Positions 8,040 to 17,343 of a stretch of 64,000 nt of DNA are shown piece by piece. The DNA comes from Rhodocyclaceae bacterium (lineage in GTDB: Bacteria; Pseudomonadota; Gammaproteobacteria; Burkholderiales; Rhodocyclaceae). A program made the translations under genes and the position numbers. The stretch covers positions 248,001 to 312,000 of the forward strand of contig JAUXXJ010000045.1 in NCBI GenBank assembly GCA_030681195.1, in the 5' to 3' direction. Positions within the stretch are counted from its first letter, which is position 1. Every line of letters begins with the position of its first letter. Below the pieces are notes generated by a model, which worked only from the letters and a program-made list of their open reading frames with translations, did no database searches and was not told the DNA's origin.

Positions 8040-9352
8040 GCAGCCAATCCCACCTGCTGCAGACCCGACGCTTCCTGCCGCTGTTTGTGACGCAGTTCCT
8101 CGGCGCGCTCAACGACAATGTGCTCAAAAATGCACTGGTTGTTCTGCTCACCTTCCAGGCGGCGCAATGGACCACGCTGCGTCCGGAACTGTTGGCCAAC
8201 CTGGCGGCCGGCATCTTCATCCTGCCCTTCTTCCTGTTCTCGGCCACGGCGGGGCAACTGGCCGACAAGTATGACAAAGCCCGCCTGGCCCGCCTGGCCA
8301 AGATCCTCGAAATCGGCATCGTGCTGATTGCCGGCGCTGGCTTCCTCCTGCACAGTCTGGCGGTGCTGATGGGTTCGCTGTTCCTGCTGGGGTTGCAATC
8401 GACGCTCTTCGGCCCGGTGAAGTACGCCATCCTGCCGCAGCACCTGAAAGCGGAGGAACTTGTTGGCGGCAATGCCTTGATCGAGGCTGGCACCTTCGTC
8501 GCCATCCTGCTCGGCACCCTGCTGGGCGGTCTGCTGGCCGGCGCCACGGGTGCCACGGGCGTCATCACGCTGGCCGGCCTCGTCATCGCCATTGCCGGCT
8601 ATCTCGCCAGCCGGGCCATACCCGCCGCCGTCCCGCCAGCGCCGACTTTGCGCATCAACCTGAACCCGCTCACCGAAACCTGGCGCAGCATCAACTTCGC
8701 CCGCGAGAACCGTACCGTGTTCCTGTCCATCCTCGGCATCTCATGGTTCTGGCTCTACGGCGCACTGTTCCTCGCCCAGTTCCCCGCCTACACCAAGAAC
8801 ATTCTCGGCGGTGGCGAGACGGCCGTCACGCTGCTGTTAGCGGTCTTTACACTGGGCATCGGCATCGGCTCACTATTGTGTGAGCGCCTGTCGGCCGGGC
8901 GGGTCGAAATCGGTCTGGTGCCGCTCGGTTCAATCGGGCTCACCCTGTTCGGGCTTGACTTGGCGTTTGCCTCACCGGTCGCCGCGAACGCTGCCGAACC
9001 GCTCGGCGCACTGGCGCTGCTGGCCCTGCCGGGCACCTGGCGGATTCTCGCCGACCTGGCCCTGATCGGCCTGTTCGGCGGCCTCTTCATCGTGCCGCTT
9101 TATGCACTGGTCCAGCAGCGCAGCAGCGAAACGCATCGCGCCCGCGTGATCGCCGCCAACAACATCTTCAATGCGCTCTTCATGGTGGTGGGCGCCCTGT
9201 CTGCCGCGTTGCTGCTGGGCAACGGCCTGAGCATTCCGTCACTGTTTGGCGTGGCCGCCGTCTGCAATGCCGCGGTCGCGGTTTACATTTACGGGCTGGT
9301 GCCGGAATTCCGCACACGCTTCATGGCCTGGATCGGCCGACGCAATCGATAG
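8036..9352 (+). CDS. lplT: LplT-like lysophospholipid transporter (MFS)
   Basis: A 438-residue polytopic membrane protein with about 12 hydrophobic segments. The N-terminal FLPLFVTQFLGALNDNVLKN is the hallmark of the LplT branch of the major facilitator superfamily, which flips lysophospholipids across the inner membrane for re-acylation by Aas. It follows aas (with one gene between), as expected. A copy of the dispersed motif (8627-8649) encodes AAVPPAPTL in the central cytoplasmic loop between the two six-helix halves, a tolerant site. Confidence 0.88.
   Translation: MSSQSHLLQTRRFLPLFVTQFLGALNDNVLKNALVVLLTFQAAQWTTLRPELLANLAAGIFILPFFLFSATAGQLADKYDKARLARLAKILEIGIVLIAGAGFLLHSLAVLMGSLFLLGLQSTLFGPVKYAILPQHLKAEELVGGNALIEAGTFVAILLGTLLGGLLAGATGATGVITLAGLVIAIAGYLASRAIPAAVPPAPTLRINLNPLTETWRSINFARENRTVFLSILGISWFWLYGALFLAQFPAYTKNILGGGETAVTLLLAVFTLGIGIGSLLCERLSAGRVEIGLVPLGSIGLTLFGLDLAFASPVAANAAEPLGALALLALPGTWRILADLALIGLFGGLFIVPLYALVQQRSSETHRARVIAANNIFNALFMVVGALSAALLLGNGLSIPSLFGVAAVCNAAVAVYIYGLVPEFRTRFMAWIGRRNR
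8627..8649 (-). repeat. Dispersed 25-bp motif, copy in lplT
   Basis: The first 23 positions match the consensus exactly (GCCGTCCCGCC then AGCGCCGACTTT). It is translated as AVPPAPTL. Confidence 0.9.
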
Positions 9353-9362
9353 GGAGAAAACC

Positions 9363-12038
9363 ATGTGGCTGATTGGTGCCGTGCTCGGCTTGATCATTGG
9401 GAGCAGCATCCACCATCAGATTGCCCTTTTGGGCGCGATTGTCGGGGGATTGCTGGGCTGGTGGATCAGCCAGCGCAATCAGCCAGTGCAGCCGCCCGAG
9501 TTGGGCGTGCTCGACCGCCTCAATCGCGTCGAAGCCCAGGTGGCGGCACTTCAGGAAGAACTGCGTCTGCTGAAGTACCCTGGTCAGCCAAAGCACACGG
9601 CTGTTGAAGCTGCGCCGCCATCCAACTGGGCGATAGGGCCTGAAATCGCCGAAGCGCCGCCGCCGACTTTCACAAGGGCGGAGACGCAAGACCAAGCCTT
9701 TGCTGCAGAACCGCTGCCCGAACCATCTCCGGCCATCGAGATGCCGGCTTGGCTCAAGCGTCTGTGGGAGGGCAATCCGCTGGCCAAGGTCGGCATCATC
9801 CTGCTCTTCTTCGGCATTGCCTCCGGCCTCAAACTCGCCGCCGAATACGGCCTGATGCCGATTCCCCTGCGGCTGTTCATCGCCGCTGCCCTCGGCATCG
9901 GTCTCATCGTGTTCGGCGTCACGAAGGTACGCGACCCTGAAAAACCGGAACACCGGACCTTCGGGCTGGCGATCCAGGGCGGCGGCTTTGCGTTGCTCTA
10001 CCTCGTCGGCTATTTCATGCTGGCGCGTTACGTCATGATCGGCGAGGGCATGGCCTTCGGCTTGTTCGCGCTGGTTGGCGTGGTCTGCGTGCTTATGGCC
10101 GCGCGACAGGATGGCCCCGCACTGGCCGTGCTCGGGCTCTCGGGCGCCTTCCTCGCCCCGGTGCTCGCCGGCGGACGGGCCGATTCGCCGCTCGGGCTGT
10201 TTTCCTATTTCGCCCTGCTGAATGCCTTCATCCTCGGTGTCGACTGGTTCAAGTCATGGCGGGTGCTGAATGCCGCCGGCTTCATCTTCACGCTGGCCGT
10301 CGGCATGGCCTGGGCGATGGATGGCTATCAGGCGCGGCATTACCTGGTGACACAGAGTTTCCTGCTGCTCTTTCTTGTCGCTTACTCTGCCATGCCGGTG
10401 GCAACGGCGCTGTTGCGTGCGCCGGGACTGCAAGGCTGGCAGGATGGCATGCTGCTCTTCGGCACGCCGCTCATCGGCGCCTTCCTGCAAACCCGCCTGA
10501 TGGAAGGCACGGAATATGGCCTTGCCTGGAGTGCGCTGCTTGGTTCGCTGTGGTACTTCGCGCTGTGGGCCTTGTTGATCCGCCGATCCGAACCGGAGAT
10601 TCGTCTGATCGAGCGCAGTCATCTCGGTATTGCCATTGCGCTGCTGACCGTTTCGGTGCCCCTGGCTTTCGGTGCTCAAGTCACCTCGGCATTCTGGGCA
10701 GCCGAAGGCACCGCCGTGCTCTGGTTCGGCGTCAGGACGAAACGGTTACTTGCCCAAGGCACCGGTCTGGCCATGCAATTTGCCGCAGGCGTTGCGCTGG
10801 TCCTTGGCTGGCACCACTTGGGGCACAGCCTGCCGGTGGCCAACGATGCCATGCTCGGGGCCGTTATCCTCACCCTAACTGGCCTCATTTCCGCCCGCCT
10901 GCTGCGCTTACTGGAATCAGACATCCGGCTGCATCCCGCCATTCCCTTCGTCTGGGCGATGGCCTGGTGGCTCGGCGCGGGCTTGGGAGAAATCGAACGC
11001 TTTGCCCTGGCCGCTCACCACGCGCCCTACGGCCTGCTGTTCGTCACGGCCACGGTGGTCAGCCTCGACGGTTTGTCGCGCCTCTGGCGCTGGCCGCAGG
11101 CACGCGCCAGCACCATACTGCTGCTGATCGGCATGTGGGCCGCCGCGATACTGACGATCGACCGCAGCGGTCATCCCCTTGCCGGCCTGATGGTGCTGGC
11201 CCTGCCCGTGGCCATCGCGCTGCATTACCTGCTGCTGGCAACCCACGAGAAGTCGCAGGATGCGCCCATGGTGCAATTGCGTCACCTCGGGGCCTGGTGG
11301 CTGATTCTCGTCCTGCTGCCGCTGGAGCTTTCCTGGCAGGGCGACAGGATGGCGCCGGGTGTTTCATTGTGGCCGTTCATGGCCTGGGGCATCGTCCTCG
11401 CATGCGGCATTGCGCTACCTGTTCTCGGCAAAGATCGCTTCTGGCCGTTCGCTTCCGCAGCGGCGCGCTATGTTCCCGTTGGCGGCGCACTGCCTGCCGT
11501 TGCGCTGACACTTCTGCTGGCCTGGGGCAATACCCACCTGACAGGCGCCACGGGGTCTTTGGCATTGTCCTATCTGCCGGTGCTCAACTTCTTCGACATC
11601 ACCGCATTGGCCGGACTGGGTGCCTTACTGGTGCTGGCACGCGCACTCAATATGGACTATCGACGAGCGGCCAATGGCATCGTCCTCGCCTTGGGCTTCC
11701 TGTGGCTCTCGACACTCGCCGGGCGCATCGCCCATCACTGGGGCGGCATACCCTTCGAGTTTGTGGCAATGATGCGCGCCACCCTATTCCAGGCGATTCT
11801 CACGCTCTTCTGGACGGTAACGGCAATCGCCACCATGATCTTGGGATCGCGGCGCACCCATCGCGAAATCTGGTTTGGCGGCTTCGGCTTGCTGGGCATC
11901 GTGGGCGCCAAGTTGCTGCTGTTTGATGCCACCGGACGCGGAACGCTCACCTGGACGGGAACCCTCATCGGCGTGGCGCTGCTGGTGCTGGCCGCAAGTT
12001 ATTTTGCGCCCATGCCACCCAAGGCAGCGCAGAAATGA
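9363..12038 (+). CDS. DUF2339 large polytopic membrane protein
   Basis: An 891-residue protein with a short N-terminal membrane anchor (MWLIGAVLGLIIG), a coiled-coil-like stretch (LDRLNRVEAQVAALQEELRLL split near residues 43-62), a Pro-rich linker, and then more than 20 hydrophobic segments. This architecture matches the DUF2339 family of predicted membrane proteins of unknown function. Some relatives are described near envelope genes; no reaction is assigned. AGGGAGA precedes the start, 10 bases after lplT, so it is probably co-transcribed. The start at 9363 is preferred to an upstream one that lies inside lplT. Confidence 0.85.
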   Translation: MWLIGAVLGLIIGSSIHHQIALLGAIVGGLLGWWISQRNQPVQPPELGVLDRLNRVEAQVAALQEELRLLKYPGQPKHTAVEAAPPSNWAIGPEIAEAPPPTFTRAETQDQAFAAEPLPEPSPAIEMPAWLKRLWEGNPLAKVGIILLFFGIASGLKLAAEYGLMPIPLRLFIAAALGIGLIVFGVTKVRDPEKPEHRTFGLAIQGGGFALLYLVGYFMLARYVMIGEGMAFGLFALVGVVCVLMAARQDGPALAVLGLSGAFLAPVLAGGRADSPLGLFSYFALLNAFILGVDWFKSWRVLNAAGFIFTLAVGMAWAMDGYQARHYLVTQSFLLLFLVAYSAMPVATALLRAPGLQGWQDGMLLFGTPLIGAFLQTRLMEGTEYGLAWSALLGSLWYFALWALLIRRSEPEIRLIERSHLGIAIALLTVSVPLAFGAQVTSAFWAAEGTAVLWFGVRTKRLLAQGTGLAMQFAAGVALVLGWHHLGHSLPVANDAMLGAVILTLTGLISARLLRLLESDIRLHPAIPFVWAMAWWLGAGLGEIERFALAAHHAPYGLLFVTATVVSLDGLSRLWRWPQARASTILLLIGMWAAAILTIDRSGHPLAGLMVLALPVAIALHYLLLATHEKSQDAPMVQLRHLGAWWLILVLLPLELSWQGDRMAPGVSLWPFMAWGIVLACGIALPVLGKDRFWPFASAAARYVPVGGALPAVALTLLLAWGNTHLTGATGSLALSYLPVLNFFDITALAGLGALLVLARALNMDYRRAANGIVLALGFLWLSTLAGRIAHHWGGIPFEFVAMMRATLFQAILTLFWTVTAIATMILGSRRTHREIWFGGFGLLGIVGAKLLLFDATGRGTLTWTGTLIGVALLVLAASYFAPMPPKAAQK
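9648..9670 (-). repeat. Possible degenerate motif copy in the DUF2339 gene
   Basis: It matches 18 of 23 positions of the motif and keeps the CGCCGACTTT end. It encodes part of EAPPPTF in the Pro-rich linker. In GC-rich sequence this could be chance. Confidence 0.25.
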
Positions 12039-12164
12039 TGCGGATGATGTTTCCAATGGAGAATCAGCCCGACCACGAAACGGTAGTCTGAATGCGCTAT
12101 TGATGCGCCCGGTTCCACGGGATAGTCTGTTCCAAATGACTTTGACAGGATTGGAGCGGCGACA

Positions 12165-12521
12165 ATGGAAAATTTCGGCATGGGCCTATTGCATGATAAG
12201 CGCCATCACGCAAGAATCGATGCGCACCTGCCGGTTACCATCAAAGACGAGCGAGGCCTCGTGCGCGATATCAGTGTCGACGGCATGTTCATCCTTCAGG
12301 ATCAGCAGCAGGAGACTGGTTCGCATATCGAATTGTGGGTGCACCTGGATACTCCCAGCGGCACAATAAAATTGCACTGCGATGGCGAGGTGTCCCGCAT
12401 TGAGGAAATCGATGGCCAGGTCGGCATTGGGATCAAAGTTCTCAAGCAATTCGGGATGCAGCTTCTCCTGGAGAACTTGGACGATTCGTCACCGAGCCCC
12501 CTGCTTCGACGTGATCATTAG
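12165..12521 (+). CDS. PilZ-domain protein (c-di-GMP receptor)
   Basis: A single-domain protein of 118 residues. The two c-di-GMP binding signatures are present: the Arg-containing segment KRHHARI (residues 12-18) and DISVDGMFI (residues 36-44, the D/NxSxxG type). No enzymatic domain is attached, so it probably acts by binding a partner. It lies alone between the DUF2339 gene and the convergent lipA. A GGDEF protein elsewhere in the window (37882) could supply the ligand, but nothing links them directly. Confidence 0.85.
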   Translation: MENFGMGLLHDKRHHARIDAHLPVTIKDERGLVRDISVDGMFILQDQQQETGSHIELWVHLDTPSGTIKLHCDGEVSRIEEIDGQVGIGIKVLKQFGMQLLLENLDDSSPSPLLRRDH

Positions 12522-12601
12522 TTCCTGCCGTTTGACGACAACGCAAGCATTCGCCCGTCTGCCGCCAGAGCGGGCGCTGAGGCCAACGTGGCGGGCGAAA
12601 G

Positions 12602-13537
12602 TCATAAGGCGCCCAGTACCAGTTCGGCCTGCTGATCGGCGTGATAGGAACTGCGGACCAGCGGTGCGCTGGCGCAGTGGGTGAAGCCCATTTTTTCCGC
12701 TTCGGTGGCAAACCTCTTGAAGATGTCGGGATGCACGTAGCGCGTAACCGGCAAGTGGTGGCCGGAAGGCGCGAGGTACTGGCCGATGGTAAGCATTTCG
12801 GCATCGTGCGCCCGCAGGTCACGCATCACGTCAAGAATTTCGTCATCGGTTTCGCCTAGGCCGACCATCAGGCCGGACTTGGTGGGAATGGCGGGCCGGC
12901 GCTGGCGGAATGCCTGCAAGAGCTTGAGCGAATGCGCGTAGTCGGCACCGGGGCGGGCCTGCTTGTAGAGGCGCGGCACGGTTTCGAGATTGTGGTTCAT
13001 CACATCGGGCGGCGTGGCCGCGAGGATGTCGAGAGCGATGTCGAGGCGCCCACGGAAATCCGGCACCAACACTTCGATGATGGTGGTCGGCGAGGCGGCG
13101 CGCACGGCCGCAATGCAGTCGGCGAAATGCTGCGCGCCGCCGTCGCGCAGGTCGTCGCGGTCGACGCTGGTGATCACCACATACTTGAGCTTCATTGCCG
13201 CGATGGTGGCGGCAAGTTTTTTTGGTTCTTCGGGATCGGGCGGCAGCGGCGTGCCATGGCCGACGTCGCAGAAGGGGCAACGGCGCGTGCACAGGTCGCC
13301 GAGGATCATGAAGGTGGCCGTGCCCTTGCCGAAGCATTCGCCGATGTTCGGGCAGGTGGCTTCCTCGCAGACGGTGTGCAGGCCGTGCTCGCGCAGGATG
13401 CCCTTGACCTCGCCGAAACGCGCAGCGGAGTTGCCGGCCTTGACGCGAATCCAGTCCGGCTTCTTCAGGGGGGTGATGGGGACGACCTTGATCGGAATCC
13501 TGGCCGTCTTGGCTTCGCCCTTCTGTTTCTCGCTCAT
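12602..13537 (-). CDS. lipA: Lipoyl synthase (radical SAM)
   Basis: LipA inserts two sulfur atoms into octanoyl groups on E2 and H proteins, making lipoate. Both iron-sulfur clusters are visible: [12 protein letters not shown] (CxxxxCxxxxxC, auxiliary cluster, near residue 57) and CTRRCPFC (CxxxCxxC, radical SAM cluster, near residue 84). The protein has 311 residues. The C-terminal RSSYHAD is conserved in the family. It overlaps lipB by 4 bases (ATGA) and is the last gene of a long minus-strand run. Confidence 0.97.
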   Translation of the reverse strand: MSEKQKGEAKTARIPIKVVPITPLKKPDWIRVKAGNSAARFGEVKGILREHGLHTVCEEATCPNIGECFGKGTATFMILGDLCTRRCPFCDVGHGTPLPPDPEEPKKLAATIAAMKLKYVVITSVDRDDLRDGGAQHFADCIAAVRAASPTTIIEVLVPDFRGRLDIALDILAATPPDVMNHNLETVPRLYKQARPGADYAHSLKLLQAFRQRRPAIPTKSGLMVGLGETDDEILDVMRDLRAHDAEMLTIGQYLAPSGHHLPVTRYVHPDIFKRFATEAEKMGFTHCASAPLVRSSYHADQQAELVLGAL

Positions 13538-14148
13538 AGCTTTTCCTGTAGTTGAGCGACGAGTTTAGCGCCAACGTTTTCCATGTTTACAGCAGGGTCG
13601 AATGCGGAAAGCTGCGTCACCGCCATGCCGGCATAGCCGCAGGGGTTGATGGCATTGAAGGGTGATAGGTCAATCGCCACGTTGAGGGCGAGGCCGTGGT
13701 AGCAGCAGCCGTTCTTGATTTTGAGGCCGAGTGCGGCGATTTTGGCGCCACCGACATACACGCCGGGGGCGCCTTCGAGGCGTTCGGCGGCAACGCCGTA
13801 GCTCGCCAGCAGGTCGATCAGCGCCTGCTCCATACGGTTGACCAGGCCCTTGATGGTGATGCCGCGCCGCTTCAGGTCGAGCAGCAGGTAGCAGACGATC
13901 TGGCCGGGGCCGTGATAGGTGATCTGGCCGCCACGGTCGATCTTGACGACGCGGATGCCAATGTTTTTCAGTAGGTGTTCCGGCTTGCCGGCGAGGCCGA
14001 GGGTGAATACGGGGGGGTGTTCGCAGAGCCACAGTTCGTCAGGCGTGTCTGCCTCGCGGCGGGCGGTGAAGTCCTGCATTGCGCGCCAGGTCGGTTCGTA
14101 GTCGACGCGACCGAGCGACTTGACGATCAGAGAACGATCTTGACCCAC
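13534..14148 (-). CDS. lipB: Octanoyl-ACP:protein octanoyltransferase
   Basis: LipB moves octanoate from ACP to lipoyl domains, the step before LipA. The conserved [18 protein letters not shown] (near residue 71) and [16 protein letters not shown] (near 146) are clear, with a conserved Cys in NPCGYAG (near 168). The likely GTG start at 14148 gives 204 residues and overlaps the upstream gene by 22 bases; a start slightly further in cannot be excluded. Confidence 0.96.
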   Translation of the reverse strand: MGQDRSLIVKSLGRVDYEPTWRAMQDFTARREADTPDELWLCEHPPVFTLGLAGKPEHLLKNIGIRVVKIDRGGQITYHGPGQIVCYLLLDLKRRGITIKGLVNRMEQALIDLLASYGVAAERLEGAPGVYVGGAKIAALGLKIKNGCCYHGLALNVAIDLSPFNAINPCGYAGMAVTQLSAFDPAVNMENVGAKLVAQLQEKL

Positions 14149-14393
14149 GGATGTGCGGTGAGTTCGCCATACAGCGCGTCCAGTTGCGGCTTGGACGTGG
14201 CGCAGATGGTGCAGGTGAGCGAGAGATAGTTGCCGGCCTTGGAGGGACGCATTTCGACGCTGGCGGCATCGAAATCCGGCGCGTGTTTCAGCACGACGTC
14301 GACGATGGCTTGGGCAAAGCCCTCGCGCGTGGCGCCCATGACCTTGAGCGGAAAGTCGCAGGGGAATTCGAGCAGGGTTTCGGGTTCAGCCAT
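14127..14393 (-). CDS. DUF493 (YbeD-like) protein
   Basis: An 88-residue protein with the small alpha-beta fold of the DUF493/YbeD family ([14 protein letters not shown] at residues 7-20, a central [10 protein letters not shown] strand, and a C-terminal VKIVL). It sits between dat and lipB, the common position in proteobacteria. YbeD-like proteins are thought to have a regulatory role linked to lipoate, but no reaction is known. Confidence 0.9.
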   Translation of the reverse strand: MAEPETLLEFPCDFPLKVMGATREGFAQAIVDVVLKHAPDFDAASVEMRPSKAGNYLSLTCTICATSKPQLDALYGELTAHPWVKIVL

Positions 14394-14397
14394 GGCC

Positions 14398-15267
14398 TCA
14401 GTTTCCTCTCATGACCGTACGCTTGAAGTCCTGATACCAGCCGTACATCGCCCAGAACACCGGGCCGGGCAATCCTGCCGTCTTGCCAGCGCCGACTTTT
14501 TGGCCATCGAGTTCGACGATAGGCAGCACTTCCTTGGTGGATGAGGTCATCCACAACTCGTCGGCGGCACACACTTCGGCATCGCTGATGTCGCGCACGT
14601 CGGTTTTCAGTCCGTGGTTGGCGGCGAGTTCGAGTACCACGTCGTAGGTGATGCCAGTCAGCATCAGATGATTTTGTTGCGGGGCGAGCAGCACGCCATC
14701 CTTGACGACAAAGATGTTGGAAGCCGCGCCTTCGGAGAGCATGCCGTCACGGAACAGGATCGTCTCGGCACAGCCGGCATCGATGGCCATCTGGCGCAAC
14801 AGACAGTTGGCGAGCAGCGAGGTGGCCTTGACGTTGCACCGCAGCCAGCGGATGTCGGCGGTGCTGATCGCGCTGATGCCTTGTGTCCGTTGTTCATCCG
14901 GTGGGGTGTGCAGTTTCTCGGCGAGGCAGAAAACGGTGGGGGTGATCGTGGCCGGGAAGGCATGGTTGCGCACCGCCATCGGGCCGCGCGTCACTTGCAG
15001 CAGGATCGAACAGTCGTCCGCTGCGAATTCGGTAACAAGCCGATTGACCACTCCCTGCCATTGGGTTGATGACAGCGGATTGGCGAGGCGAATCGCATCG
15101 AGGCTGCGTTGCAGGCGACCGAGATGTTCGTCGAGGCGGAACGGGCGGCGCGAATAGACGGGGATGACTTCATATACGCCGTCGCCGAACAGGAAGCCGC
15201 GATCCATCGGTGAGATCGCGGCATGTTCGAGCGGCTGGAAAGTGCCGTTGAGATAGCAGAGCGTCAT
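14398..15267 (-). CDS. dat: D-amino acid (D-alanine) transaminase, PLP class IV
   Basis: It would make D-amino acids such as D-alanine or D-glutamate for peptidoglycan, in keeping with the adjacent dacC. The 289-residue protein has the class IV aminotransferase layout: RGFLFGDGVYEV near residue 23, the PLP-binding Lys in NVKATSLL near 145, and ETILFRDGMLSEGAASNIF near 173. It also resembles the branched-chain and 4-amino-4-deoxychorismate enzymes, so substrate is inference from context. A motif copy (14477-14501) encodes QKVGAGKTAG, where relatives have a similar VGxGKPG stretch. Confidence 0.85.
   Translation of the reverse strand: MTLCYLNGTFQPLEHAAISPMDRGFLFGDGVYEVIPVYSRRPFRLDEHLGRLQRSLDAIRLANPLSSTQWQGVVNRLVTEFAADDCSILLQVTRGPMAVRNHAFPATITPTVFCLAEKLHTPPDEQRTQGISAISTADIRWLRCNVKATSLLANCLLRQMAIDAGCAETILFRDGMLSEGAASNIFVVKDGVLLAPQQNHLMLTGITYDVVLELAANHGLKTDVRDISDAEVCAADELWMTSSTKEVLPIVELDGQKVGAGKTAGLPGPVFWAMYGWYQDFKRTVMRGN
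14477..14501 (-). repeat. Dispersed 25-bp motif, copy in dat
   Basis: It reads GCCGTCTTGCC then AGCGCCGACTTTTT, two bases from consensus and identical to the copy in lnt at 57475. In the gene it encodes QKVGAGKTA. Confidence 0.88.
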
Positions 15268-16400
15268 TATTGGAACCAGAGCTTGATGCTGTCCCAGCTG
15301 CGGCCGAGGAGACCGGCGACGGGCACGTCGGCAAGGGCGACCAGCGGCATCTCGGCAAACGGTTTGCCGTCCAGGGTGAGGGCCAGGGTGGCCACCTTGT
15401 CGCCCTGACGCACCGGGGCGATCAGCGGCTGCACGCTCCTCACTTCAGCCTTGAGACGTTCGCCCACGCTGGTCAGCCCTTTGGGTAGCGAGAAGATCAG
15501 ATCCTGCGTAAAGCCGGCGCCGACCGTCGACTGCGCGCCCTTGAAGATCTTCAATTGCGACAAGGCCTGGCCCTTGTCGTAGAGCTTGACGGCATCGAAG
15601 GCGCGATAGCCGTAATGCAGCAGGGCGAGGGTTTCCTGCACGCGTGCCTGATCGGAGGCGGTGCCGAGTACGACGGCGGTGAGGCGGCGTGCACCGTCGT
15701 GCTTCGAAGCGACGAGGCAGAAGCCGGCCGATTCGGTGTGTCCGGTTTTCACGCCATCGATGGTCGGGTCGAGCCACAACAGGCGGTTGCGGTTGTACTG
15801 CTTGATCTTGTTGTAAACGAAGTCCTTGACCGCGTAATGCTTGTACTCCTCGGGGAAATCGCGGATCAGTGCGGTGGTGAGGCGCGCGAGGTCGGTCGGC
15901 GTGGTCAGGTGTGACGGGTCCGGCAAGCCGGTGCTATTGACGAACTGCGTCTGCGTCAGGCCGAGGCGTTGCGCTTCGGCATTCATCATGCGCACGAAGG
16001 CTTCCTCAGTACCGGCGATGGCCTCGGCCATGGCGATGCTGGCATCGTTGCCAGACTGGATGATGACGCCCGAGAGCAGTTCGCTGATGGTGACCGGCTT
16101 CTTCGGTTCGATAAACATGCGTGAGCCGGGTGCTTTCCAGGCCTTCTCGGAAACCGGCACGACCTGCTCAAGCTTGATCCGGCCATCGCGCAAGGCAGCA
16201 TAGGCGATGTAGGAGGTCATGATTTTTGTCAGCGAAGCGGGCTCGACCTTCTGGTCGGGATTTTGTGCGGCGAGCACTTGGCCACTGGCATGGTCGATCA
16301 GCAGCCAGGCACGGGCGGCAAGGACGGGCGGGGGTTCCTGGGCAACGGCCAACGAACTGGCCGCGATCAGGAGGAGCAGTAGGGAACGAAGGATTTTCAT
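15267..16400 (-). CDS. dacC: D-alanyl-D-alanine carboxypeptidase (PBP5/6 type)
   Basis: It trims the terminal D-Ala from peptidoglycan stem peptides in the periplasm. A signal peptide (MKILRSLLLLLIAASSLAVAQ) is followed by the three penicillin-binding motifs: SLTK (SxxK, near residue 57), SGN (near 117) and KTG (near 220). A C-terminal beta domain and a final amphipathic segment (SWDSIKLWFQ) that would hold it to the membrane match PBP5/6. It has 377 residues. It abuts dat and follows rlpA. Confidence 0.95.
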   Translation of the reverse strand: MKILRSLLLLLIAASSLAVAQEPPPVLAARAWLLIDHASGQVLAAQNPDQKVEPASLTKIMTSYIAYAALRDGRIKLEQVVPVSEKAWKAPGSRMFIEPKKPVTISELLSGVIIQSGNDASIAMAEAIAGTEEAFVRMMNAEAQRLGLTQTQFVNSTGLPDPSHLTTPTDLARLTTALIRDFPEEYKHYAVKDFVYNKIKQYNRNRLLWLDPTIDGVKTGHTESAGFCLVASKHDGARRLTAVVLGTASDQARVQETLALLHYGYRAFDAVKLYDKGQALSQLKIFKGAQSTVGAGFTQDLIFSLPKGLTSVGERLKAEVRSVQPLIAPVRQGDKVATLALTLDGKPFAEMPLVALADVPVAGLLGRSWDSIKLWFQ

Positions 16401-16431
16401 GGGGTGATTGGGGGGAAAGTATTGTTATGGT

Positions 16432-17343
16432 TTATTTGACGAGGACAGAGGGTAAATCAAAAGCGGACTTGAGTTGTTCGGCGACACGACGGGCTTCGGC
16501 GATATCGGCCCAGGGGCCCAGTTGCAGGCGATGCAGTGAACCGCTGCTGCGGATCGTCAGCCGCTCGCCCAGTTCACCCAGCTCACGCGCCAGCTTGATT
16601 CTGAGCGATTCGGCATTGTCGCGACTGCCGAAGGCGCCAAGCTGGAGGAAGTGGCCGCTCTTTTCCTCGACATCACGCAATACCGTAGGTTCCTCCGGGC
16701 GGGATTTATTTTCGGCCACCTGAATGGGTGCGTGTTCGGGCAAGGGCGTGACGCCGGGGACGACGCTTTCGACGACGACCCGGCCACTGCCGCTACCGAT
16801 CAGACCGAGCTTCCACGCTGCAGTGTAGGAGAGGTCGATGACGCGATCATGCAGGAAGGGGCCGCGGTCGTTGACGCGCACCGTGACGGTCTTACCGGTG
16901 TCTGGTCGGGTGACGCGCACATAGGAAGGAATCGGTAGCGTCGGATGGGCGGCCGTCATGCCGAACATGTCGTAAGGTTCGCCGCTCGATGTTTTCTGGC
17001 CGTGAAACTTTCTCCCGTACCAGCTGGCGATGCCTTCGCGGCGGTAGGGGGTGCCGGCTGCCAGCGGCACATAGTCACGGCCGAGGACGTTGTAGGGCCG
17101 GTTGGCAAAACGGTGCGGTGGCTCATGGCGTGGAATGGCATCCGGCACGCTAGCGAGATCCACCGGAATGGTGTCGAGCGGGCCATCGTCCTTATAGTAA
17201 CCGCCGCCTTTTGAAAAAGTCGGCGCTGGCGGGGCGGCAGGCGTTTCGGCCTTAGGGGATTCGACGACGGGTTTGGGGGCTTGCGTGCCGCAGGCGGCGA
17301 GAACGAAGGGGGCAAGCAACCACAGTAACCATGACTTTTTCAT
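16432..17343 (-). CDS. rlpA: Septal ring lipoprotein RlpA (lytic transglycosylase)
   Basis: The start MKKSWLLWLLAPFVLAAC gives a signal with lipobox LAAC (Cys at residue 18). The double-psi beta barrel has GIASWYGRKFHGQKTSSGE and TVRVNDRGPF, with the catalytic Asp of NDRGPF. A SPOR domain at about residues 225-300 would bind denuded glycan at the septum. The length is 303 residues. It overlaps rodA by 4 bases. A motif copy (17214-17238) encodes APPAPTFSKG in the Pro-rich linker after the lipobox. Confidence 0.95.
   Translation of the reverse strand: MKKSWLLWLLAPFVLAACGTQAPKPVVESPKAETPAAPPAPTFSKGGGYYKDDGPLDTIPVDLASVPDAIPRHEPPHRFANRPYNVLGRDYVPLAAGTPYRREGIASWYGRKFHGQKTSSGEPYDMFGMTAAHPTLPIPSYVRVTRPDTGKTVTVRVNDRGPFLHDRVIDLSYTAAWKLGLIGSGSGRVVVESVVPGVTPLPEHAPIQVAENKSRPEEPTVLRDVEEKSGHFLQLGAFGSRDNAESLRIKLARELGELGERLTIRSSGSLHRLQLGPWADIAEARRVAEQLKSAFDLPSVLVK
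17214..17238 (+). repeat. Dispersed 25-bp motif, copy in rlpA
   Basis: One base from consensus (AAAAAGTCGGCG then CTGGCGGGGCGGC). It is antisense to the gene and encodes APPAPTF in the linker. Confidence 0.92.
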